Below, one piece after another: positions 57,567-64,000 of a stretch of 64,000 nt of DNA. Source of the stretch: Aporrectodea caliginosa (lineage: Eukaryota; Annelida; Clitellata; Crassiclitellata; Lumbricidae); NCBI GenBank assembly GCA_020284085.1, contig JACEVL010000494.1:111001-175000 (forward strand). Direction: 5' to 3'. Positions within the stretch are counted from its first letter, which is position 1; each line of letters begins with the position of its first letter. The position numbers and the translations under genes were made by a program. Below the pieces are notes generated by a model. The model saw only the letters and a program-made list of their open reading frames with translations. It did not search any database and had not been told where the DNA came from.

Positions 57567-58083
57567 CGATGATGATGTGGTTGAGTGTTATGACTGACCT
57601 CGACGACTAGGAATCCGAGCATAGCGATGCTGGCGAAGTGGAGGCAGTGTGCCACCTCGTGAAGAACGTCGTGTTCCTGTTGCATCTCTGCTCGAAACTC
57701 TTCGATGTCCAGCTGACTGTCTCTGCCAATGACGTCGTAATCATCGGTGCCTCCTCCATCGCCATGGAGACCAGGTGTAGCCCCAGTGGACGAATGGTCA
57801 CCACCACCACCAGCAGCCAGTGTCCAGTTGTCCTGTGGGGTCATCGGGTCATGTAGACCGTTGGCCCTGTCGTCCGTCGACTGATTGGAAGAGGAGGAGG
57901 ACTGATGATGATGAGCAGCTGTGCAGTTGCCCTTCGTCGTCGTCGACTGCCCGTCCCCTTCAGCCACCAATCGCAGGATCCTTTCGACGTCGAAGCCTGG
58001 ATAGCCACACAGCTTATTCGTCTGAGTCTTCTTGATGTGGCCAATCAACTGGAACAGCTGCATCTCACGGCGATGCAACTTAT
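47641..58083 (-). CDS. Hv1 proton channel / TMEM266-family voltage-sensor protein, 5'-partial, six exons
   Basis: Six minus-strand exons join in phase to 591 visible residues. S2 reads HFASIAMLGFLVVEVLVKII (the acidic and lysine residues of Hv1 S2 conserved), then KHKIEIFDA, and S3 SFAIDLIFL with both Hv1-type aspartates. S4 reads ILLLWRIARVVDGIVVTVK, then a basic coiled coil continues to KQIEALKDLCTKAGITDSDI, aligning with the Hv1 coiled-coil end. Family members sense voltage through S4 arginines; Hv1 conducts protons, TMEM266 apparently does not. About 135 residues of Ser/His/Gly-rich sequence precede S2, and a tail of about 300 acidic, disordered residues follows the coiled coil, much longer than in Hv1 and more like TMEM266. 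S1 and the N terminus are not identified. I leave the symbol blank because Hv1 versus TMEM266 cannot be decided by eye. Confidence 0.82.
48860..48938 (-). CDS. voltage-sensor gene exon: coiled-coil end
   Basis: Acceptor ctttcag precedes it and consensus gtaagt follows. It encodes KQIEALKDLCTKAGITDSDI then AACAPR. The cysteine in KDLC sits in the coiled coil. Confidence 0.85.
49883..49998 (-). CDS. voltage-sensor gene exon: end of S4 and basic coiled coil
   Basis: The acceptor after tgttttag (not the upstream gatgcag) restores phase and gives GIVVTVKQRQEFRIRLQKRA, matching Hv1 GIIISVKTRSE. It ends EERHAKT before gtataa. Confidence 0.83.
50194..50251. repeat. ATCTAGAT palindromic simple repeat
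   Basis: Repeated agatatctagatatc units, each self-complementary, in a voltage-sensor gene intron. Confidence 0.85.
50473..50611 (-). CDS. voltage-sensor gene exon: S3 and S4
   Basis: Acceptor ttcttag precedes it and gtatga follows. It encodes IFDAKIIMASFAIDLIFLGG, a short acidic loop, then VLVILLLWRIARVVD. Of the three Hv1 S4 arginines, the second and third are present and the first is leucine. Confidence 0.88.
51714..51767 (-). CDS. voltage-sensor gene exon: end of S2
   Basis: An 18-codon exon, VLVKIIAMGKNFVKHKIE, with acceptor gtttcag and donor gtaaga. It aligns with the Hv1 segment IIFKLFVF..FHHKFE. Phase 0 at both ends. Confidence 0.85.
52505..52925. repeat. (GGAGA)n-type polypurine tract, about 420 bp
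   Basis: Pentanucleotide GGAGA/GGACA units give an almost pure purine plus strand. The transcribed (minus) sense of the host gene is polypyrimidine. Long Arg/Glu/Gly and Ser/Leu/Pro frames over it are artefacts. Confidence 0.95.
54567..54858. mobile_element. MITE-like element with long inverted repeats, copy 1
   Basis: About 292 bp. Terminal arms of more than 100 bases start aataagctagttcagcatta and contain gcgcatgcgc and caaacagaatggtgccgtta. The interior is short and AT-rich. The same element recurs at 60932-63443. Confidence 0.8.
55150..56140 (+). mobile_element. degenerate LINE
   Basis: Pieces in order: LPDLSTAFDG (RT), LHFWFGVSGPALNCF, an altered CGVPQ, SWMAAYKLLLNP, RVQNSLARATS, LKSLH and YKTLNSGQPRYM. 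All are broken by stops and shifts. Confidence 0.7.
55642..55700. repeat. 21-bp tandem repeat, three units
   Basis: Unit gaatcattttctaattcaag plus t, three near-identical copies inside the LINE remnant. Confidence 0.85.
56515..56565. repeat. nested palindrome
   Basis: Outer arms ccatatgacaat (56515-56526) and inverse (56554-56565) enclose an inner palindrome, cccataattatggg. Confidence 0.8.
57508..57578. repeat. (GAT)n next to a splice donor
   Basis: About 23 GAT units that begin some 20 bases inside the intron from the donor of the 57599-58083 exon. Confidence 0.9.
57599..58083 (-). CDS. voltage-sensor gene exon: pre-S2 insertion and S2 start
   Basis: Acceptor ttgtgtag precedes it and donor gtcagt follows, giving 161 codons. 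It begins KLHRREMQLFQLIGHIKK, runs through a Ser/His/Gly/Asp-rich stretch, then EFRAEMQQEHDVLHEVAHCL leads into S2. The His in LHFASI aligns with the Hv1 zinc-site His of S2 (H140). Confidence 0.8.
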
Positions 58084-58489
58084 CTACACAATAAATCATC
58101 ATCATCGTAATTATGCAAGAATTTATGCATGCATCTTCTTGTGCATATCTGGAATTTACATCACGCTCTATCGAAAACCCAAAGGCGCGATCTAACGGGT
58201 CTAAGAACTTGGGACTTAATGTATATTGAAATTGTACTATGCATTATTCGGGACGCTCCCGTCCATCCTTTATTCGGCGATGATCTGAATAAGACCATCT
58301 CTGCACAGTGTGCTGATAACGTCCGGCTAAATGATTCACATGCCACTTGTCTGTAATACTGGCTTGTGTGTCCAAAATACAGGCAATCAAGACGAAAGTG
58401 CAGATCTGGATGTCTTCCAATCTGCTGGAACTGCACCCAGAAAAGACGATATATATATATTATATATATGCTCCAACCACTGCTAAGCA

Positions 58490-58890
58490 GTAGACAGGCA
58501 TATGCAAGGATTGATATGGAAGATGTAGCGGCAGCATTTCGAGGTTGGAGAGCAAAACGCGTTGTTCGGGAACTTCGAGTATTCCCTGATGAAAATGTAT
58601 CCGTGGAGAAGCATGTCAATTCCTTCTGCAGGTCCTCATTCTATAAACCAGGTGAGATCAGAGGTAGACAGCGAAATTAATCGTTTGACAGTGCAGATGC
58701 TCTTGTTCTCTCCTTATTCTAACACTCTTAAACTATTGCAACGCCGTCCTCTAGAGCCTGTTGTACTTCCAGACACAACAGTTTCAGTCCATCTCATCTG
58801 GGCCGAAGCGTCGCTAACTTGTTCTTACATGTTTCGAGTTAAATAAATCAGCGAAAAGCGCTACACTGGCTTCCGTTGAATTATACTGAA
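58490..58890 (+). mobile_element. degenerate LINE fragment
   Basis: VNSFCRSSFYKPGEIRG resembles the post-RT VN.LC...FF.L..I.RIR region, and a RKALHWLPLNY piece follows near 58850. Broken frames. Confidence 0.5.
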
Positions 58891-59012
58891 GATCCTCCTC
58901 ATGGAACGAGCTTCGATAGTCGGTGCAGCTCTGAATTCCTGTCTCTAGGTCTGCTGGATCGACGACCCCACTCTGATCGGGGCCTGTGGGGACCGACGGG
59001 GTCCTCGCTGTT

Positions 59013-59243
59013 GTCCGATGATGGTCTGGGCTTTATTTCAAAGTAAAATTATTCGCTTTATAGAAATAATTATTTGCACGTCAAAATATCTGACGCTTTA
59101 AGAGATAATAATTCGATTTCAATAGGCTATATGACGAGTAACTGAGATGGATAGCAACTGCGTTGATATAAAAGAGGGCATGGCATACATAGATCTTCTT
59201 TATTTAGTACGATAGTCGACTACTGCGTGCTGTATCGTACAAC
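59013..59243 (+). repeat. directly duplicated segment, copy 1
   Basis: About 230 bp, repeated 900 bases downstream at 59914-60143 with scattered substitutions. It contains TATAAAAG at 59167-59174. Confidence 0.85.
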
Positions 59244-59913
59244 GTTTATAATGTTCGTAATTGTTCATCTATAAGAACAATCTAGAACATCATCTAGAAC
59301 AATCTTCGTAAAAAAATACGCACTCTTCCATCACGGAAAGTTCAAGAAAATTGTAGACCTGTCTAAAGTCGCCCTTTAAGACACTGATGTTCAGCGTCAT
59401 TGTGGAGTTAATAAAAGGAGTTTTACGGTCTGCAAAATATAGTCAGATGTATACAAACATGGAACATAATATTTGGCTAAACAGTGTGTTTATAAAGTAT
59501 TAAATTTCATGAATTCATATTAAGCAGTGTTTTGCACAGAAATGATAGTCATCTTGGAATTTAAAATGCGAGGGAAAATTCGCTCTAACCAAAATGCAAC
59601 TTAACAATATAATGTGCGTTTAAAGTCGACCAAAAAGTCCAAAATGTTGATTTGATTTTGCCTTTTGAGTTTTCCGTATGTTTTTCTTTGCAAAATTGTT
59701 TGCCGTTATCACTATCTATAACAATTGTGAATTTTAAAATGAAATATGTGAAAAGTATTTATACACACTGTGTGAAATTTATTCAAATTAGTTTGGAACA
59801 CTTTTTACACTGTGAAAAGCAAAAATTTCAGGCTGTCGAAAATGTAGAAAGCAAGAGATAGTTTTGTATTTTAGTTTTATGTGATTTTGTCTTAAGACAA
59901 GAATTATGTCGCA

Positions 59914-60143
59914 TCCGATGATTTATTTTAAAGTAAAATCAGTCGCTTTATAGAAATAATTCTTTGCACGTCAAAATATCTGCAAAATATCTGACGCTTT
60001 AAGAGATAGTAATTCGATTTCAATATATATATGACTTGTAACTGAGATGGATAGCAAATGCGTGGATATAAAAGAGGGCATGGCATACATAGATCTGCTT
60101 TATTTAGTACGACTGTCGACTGCCTTGCGTTGTATTACAAGGA
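59914..60143 (+). repeat. directly duplicated segment, copy 2
   Basis: Partner of 59013-59243; TATAAAAG at 60067-60074. It has an extra aaatatctg unit and the variant tatatatat. Confidence 0.85.
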
Positions 60144-60184
60144 ACAATTTCTCAGGGCAAAACAAAAGCCAAAGGAAGACCATC

Positions 60185-60394
60185 TCATTCGTCGCAGCTA
60201 ATTCGCCGCCGCAAGTGTCGTTGGGTCAGGTTCAGTGCCACGTAAAAGTGGGACCGGTCAACCCAAGGAAAATCAGAATCGGAAATTGTCTGTGAAGATG
60301 TCGTCGTCGGTGATATTGGCAGTGCGGTGAAGGACAGGAGTGGCTGCTCTAAGAGAGTCTTCTGTCGTTTTGATCTTGGGTCAAGAGAGTCCAT
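60185..60394 (-). CDS. possible 5' exon of the voltage-sensor gene (unproven)
   Basis: On the minus strand, directly after a ttccag acceptor, an ATG opens MDSLDPRSKRQKTLLEQPLL, then a Ser/Thr/Pro segment with DSDFPWVDRSHFYVALN. It has the character of an N-terminal cytoplasmic region and the right strand. However, it contains no S1, and the candidate donors do not give the phase needed by 58083. Confidence 0.25.
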   Translation of the reverse strand: MDSLDPRSKRQKTLLEQPLLSFTALPISPTTTSSQTISDSDFPWVDRSHFYVALNLTQRHLRRRISCDE

Positions 60395-60727
60395 CTGGAA
60401 TGAAAGGAAAGAATTCATTGTTGCTCGTCTTGTCGAATCTGGGACAATCCAGGCAACACACAGATGGCGTTTTCTCCGGAGCTTTCAGTCCAGATACTAG
60501 GAGCTCCATTTCCTGAGTCGGACTCAAGGACATCTCAAAGTCAAAGGGTCACTGGTATCATTCTCAATCATTGTAAACGAGTGATTGGGGTTTCTGCTGC
60601 GTTCGTTCGCTCAGTAAGGAAGAAGTCGTCGACGCATGCAGACAAACGGACGCAGGCAGACTGCACAGCAGCAGCAGAGCAGTCGGCAGGCAACATATCG
60701 ATCGCAAATGCAGATCCATTCAAGGCA

Positions 60728-60782
60728 TATAGACAGATAGGCATATAGACAGATAGGCAGATAGACAGACAGACAGACGGGC
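60728..60782. repeat. AGAC/ATAG simple repeat
   Basis: Repeated agacagata and ggcagataga units. Confidence 0.85.
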
Positions 60783-60982
60783 AGACAGAAGGTTTGATGC
60801 TGAGGTAGCTTCTGGGCTTGCAGGACAGTTACAGTTAGCAAGAGCAGAGACCACGCGAAAGAGACAATCGCATTGGGAGAGGTACAATTTCAGCTTCTGT
60901 GCATGGACGACGTAATTTATGCATATTATACAATAAGCTAGTTCAGCATTACCAATGCGCATGCGCAGCCATTACTTTTATA

Positions 60983-63203
60983 TTTATTTATTTATTTATT
61001 TATTTGAATCAGTGTACAGCAAGAACTCAATAGAAGAAACATAACATACACTAAAACAATGTTCAGAAATTGATAATTAGACAAGTTAATGTGTATAGTA
61101 TAAACAGTGCAATGATAAGATACATCAGTTCATAAGCGATAGAATAACAACTAATGAGGAGAAGAAGCACAAAGTGCTTATCGAGTCATCCCCATAGGTA
61201 GGAAAACTAGATGGGTAGGGTGGGTACTAGAACCAAAAACAGAAAGGCTACATCAGGAAAAGGAACACTAGAAGTCAACAATATTAGTTTCGAGTAAAGT
61301 AGGATAATTTAGGAGTACTGAGAGACTAATAAGGATTTAAAAGTATATTTGAAGGATGAAAGAGAAAGGGCAGATCGTACAGAAGGATCAATAGAATTCC
61401 ATAGTTTGGGACCCGTGATACGAACCGAGGAAGAGCGCGCCCCAATTCTAGATAAAGCAGATCGATAATCGTGCTTCTTACGTGTATTGTATTGGTGGAG
61501 GTCAGAATTAGTCGTGAAAAAATGTTTAAATATGGAAGGAAGAAGACCCGACTGATGCCAATACATAAGAGTGCACAGGTGATGACGATAAATATCATAT
61601 ATGGAGAGTAAATTGAGAGACTTGAATAGTGGGGAACTATGGGCAAGGTAATGTACACCCGCAATGATTTTAATCAATCTCTTCTGGAGTAAAAAAATAG
61701 GTTTAAGGCGATTTGGAGAGCCTCCAGCCCAAGCAGTAGTACAGTACGTTGAGTAGGGCAGCATAAGCGAATTATATAAATTCCTTAGGATTCCAGTAGG
61801 CAGCTTTCACTTGAGTGTGTTAATAATGCCCATCAGCTTAGATACTTTGTTTGTAATCATCAACATATGGTCATGCCAAGTCAAGTGTTCGTCAAGAATA
61901 ACACCTAAAAATTTTACATTAGGAACACGTTTCAGTTCAACAGAATTTATTAGTAGGGGTTGTATATTTAGGTCGGTGTTGGTAGTCCTAGGACCACTGA
62001 ACAAAACGTAATTAGATTTCTTTATATAAAGTAATAAAAAGTTAGCACAGAACCAGTTGGAAAGATGATTAAGTTCGAGAGTCATGTCCTGGAAAAGATG
62101 CAGCACTCTGGATGAGGAAAGAAAGGCAGACGTGTCATCAGCAAAGAGTATAAAAGTAAGAGTCTTAGAGGAATGAGAAACGTCATTAATATAGATTTAA
62201 AAAAGCAGAGGGCCAAGTATGGACCCCTGGGGAACCCCACAGAGAATGGGAAGTAGATCAGAAATGGCGCCAGCATAAGAGACAAACTGGAATCTGTTAG
62301 TAAGAAAAGAACCAAACCATTCCAATGGTACGCCACGAATGCCATAATGTGACAGTTTATCCAAAAGGATATCATGCCAGATCGAATTGAAGGCTTTAGA
62401 AATATCGAGGAAAACACCCAGTGTTTGTTTATGAGAATCCATAGATTCCGAAATACGGTCAATGGTTTCAAGAATAGCCAGAGTAGTGGAATGATTCCTT
62501 CTAAAACCGAACTGGTTATCATATAAAACCTGGTTCACGTCTAAGAAATCATATAACCTTTTATGAACAGTCTTTTCAAGTATCTTAGAGAAACTAGTCA
62601 AAGTCGATATGGGACGATAGTTAGTCATATCTTGAGAGCTACCAGATGTGAATATAGGGATAACTTTGGCAATCTTCATTAAGTCAGGAACAATGCCCTG
62701 GCCGATAGACTGGTTGATCAAATGAGCCAACGGCAAAGCTAAATAGGAAGCATAACGTTTAAGCAGCTGAACAGAGAAATCTGAAGAGGTGGTAGGGCTA
62801 GTTAACTTAAGATCAGAGATAATATTAAAGATCTCATATTCGTTGGTAGGAGCAAAAAAGAGAGAGTTAGGATTGGGGTCCTTTAAATAGTCCTTGTAGT
62901 TACTAGAAGTAACAGGAATATTGGTCGCCATAATTATTGGGTCCAATGCCCACAAAAAACTTGTTGAATTCCCTAGCATTGCTAGCAATAAGAGAAGAAT
63001 CAGAGGTCAGTTCATTATCAATAGAGAGAGGAACATTCGTTTGGAGGGAAGTGGAATGGCCCATGGCTTGTTTAATAAGTTTCCAAGTTTTGCGGAGATT
63101 ATTGTTATGAAGTTCAAACATACTGGCATAATAGAGTCTTTCACTATTACGTAATAGCAACGTGAGCTTATTATTTTTTATATTTTTGTAGTTGATTAAA
63201 GAT
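60983..63203 (-). mobile_element. non-LTR retrotransposon inserted in a MITE, 5'-truncated
   Basis: The minus-strand element ends in a (TAAA)n tail (plus-strand tttattta run, 60983-61004). RT motifs: NYRPISTLTSFSKILEK, FLDISKAFNSIWHD, CGVPQGSILGPLLF (frame 62197-62988), then FADDT in another frame near 62140-62155, and the thumb/C-terminal frames 61807-62106 and 61309-61764. No endonuclease domain. Jockey/CR1-like by remembered motif style. Confidence 0.8.
62197..62988 (-). pseudogene. LINE reverse transcriptase, palm/fingers part
   Basis: An open frame of 263 codons that reaches the GPLLF motif and then terminates. The continuation, including the FADD catalytic box, is in another frame, displaced at an A6 run (plus strand, about 62197-62203). 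Confidence 0.75.
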
Positions 63204-63804
63204 ATATAGGTCAAACGTTCATAAACAAACAGAATGGTGCCGTTAGCGATATTGCCATTTGTTTTAAATTTACTATAAACTAGTAGACCTATCGAATAAT
63301 TAATACAATCAAATATTTTCTAATATTTGCGTCAAACTAGATCATAGCAATATCGCTAACGGCACCATTCTGTTTATGAACGGTTGACCTATATAAAAGT
63401 AGTGGCTGCGCATGCGCATTGGTAAAACTGAACTAGCTCATTATAGGCCTACACACTCCGCATCGATCTAAGCAGTGAACGATTGCTCTTCTATAGTTAA
63501 CTGATTACATTCTACAACACAATATGAATTTCTTCATATGAAACTTTTGAATGGAATCCTTCACACGGTAGTGAAAGTATTGCACAGCTATGAATCATTG
63601 AATCGGTGGTTCCGTTAGGTAAACAAATTTGTAATGACTTTGTGATCGCACTGTGCCGGGTGTGGTTTGGTCAGAGTCAGTAACTGTCAGTTGAAGAGGA
63701 AGAAGGCGGATAAAGGAGCGACGGATGGAGCAAGTAAGAGAGAAGACGGCAGAGACAGATGACGAGAGGAAGGTAGAAAGACATACATACACATATGGAC
63801 TATA

Positions 63805-63900
63805 TTGGGGGGGGGGTTTACGGGTTCAACCCCTCACCAGAATTGCCGAAAAATGTCAAAACTGACCCCGTACTATGCTCCATGGTCAATGGAAACCCCA
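63805..63900 (+). repeat. dispersed repeat, copy 2
   Basis: Shares gggtttacgggttcaa, aattgccgaaaaa and actgacccc(g/t)tacta/tg blocks with 16515-16640, next to a G10 run. Confidence 0.55.
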
Positions 63901-63942
63901 AATGGACCCCAAAATTGTCTCATGGCTGCGCCTTTGCACACA

Positions 63943-63962
63943 CACACACACACACACACCCA
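63943..63962. repeat. (CA)n microsatellite
   Basis: Short CA run near the right edge. Confidence 0.9.
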
Positions 63963-64000
63963 CACATGCCGTCAATGGCCAAAGATCTCTTCGTATTCCT

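Larger units (their letters stand above)
60932..63443. mobile_element. MITE-like element, copy 2, split by a LINE
   Basis: The left arm (aataagctagttcagcatta to acttttata, ending about 60982) and the remainder (taggtcaaacgttcataaac through 63443) together equal copy 1 at 54567-54858. About 2.2 kb of LINE sits between them. Confidence 0.8.

Noticed and set aside
58161..58619. 152-codon minus-strand frame with hydrophobic patches, considered as S1 of the voltage sensor
   Set aside because: It is the antisense of a LINE remnant, its frame does not join to 58083 in phase, and it lacks the expected S1 aspartate context.

Overview
This is an animal nuclear genome window. The genes are split into short GT-AG exons, and the introns are full of LINE fragments, foldback elements, tRNA-derived SINEs and long microsatellites. 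Three protein-coding genes can be assembled by exon phase and remembered family similarity. The repeats (an L2-like LINE with a GATTAC-type 3' tail, a Ty3/gypsy-like LTR element, MITE-like foldback elements, an excess of the palindrome TAGGCCTA) and the protein families suggest a marine invertebrate, perhaps an echinoderm or other non-vertebrate deuterostome. The species cannot be fixed from sequence alone.

Layout. (1) 1-7195, plus strand: the last eight exons of a UBE2U-type ubiquitin-conjugating enzyme; the 5' end lies off the left edge. The position equivalent to the catalytic cysteine reads serine. (2) 7196-19020: intergenic DNA with an internally deleted LTR retrotransposon (7822-11819, minus), LINE 3' ends and an L2-like LINE with a 775-codon open frame (about 12892-15190, minus). 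(3) 19021-42806, plus strand: a complete PDE9A-type cGMP phosphodiesterase gene. Its sixteen proposed exons sum to exactly 524 codons including the stop, and a poly(A) signal lies 42 bases past the stop. (4) 42854-47640: intergenic, with a tRNA-derived SINE and no convincing gene. (5) 47641-58083, minus strand: the 3' six exons of a voltage-sensor-only membrane protein of the Hv1 proton channel / TMEM266 family. S2, S3, S4, the coiled coil and a long acidic tail are visible; S1 and the N terminus are not. (6) 58084-64000: presumably the 5' intron or flank of that gene. It contains a direct duplication carrying TATA-like boxes and a MITE-like element split by a LINE insertion.

PDE9A and the voltage-sensor gene are convergent; UBE2U and PDE9A are head-to-tail. 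No operon-like relationship is implied. The main points of interest are the C-to-S change in the E2 fold, the large low-complexity insertion before S2 of the voltage sensor together with loss of the first S4 arginine, a 463-464 bp foldback element with a perfect 8-bp target duplication, tandem near-perfect palindromes, and the recurrent TAGGCCTA palindrome. No CRISPR, bacterial or viral gene system was found.
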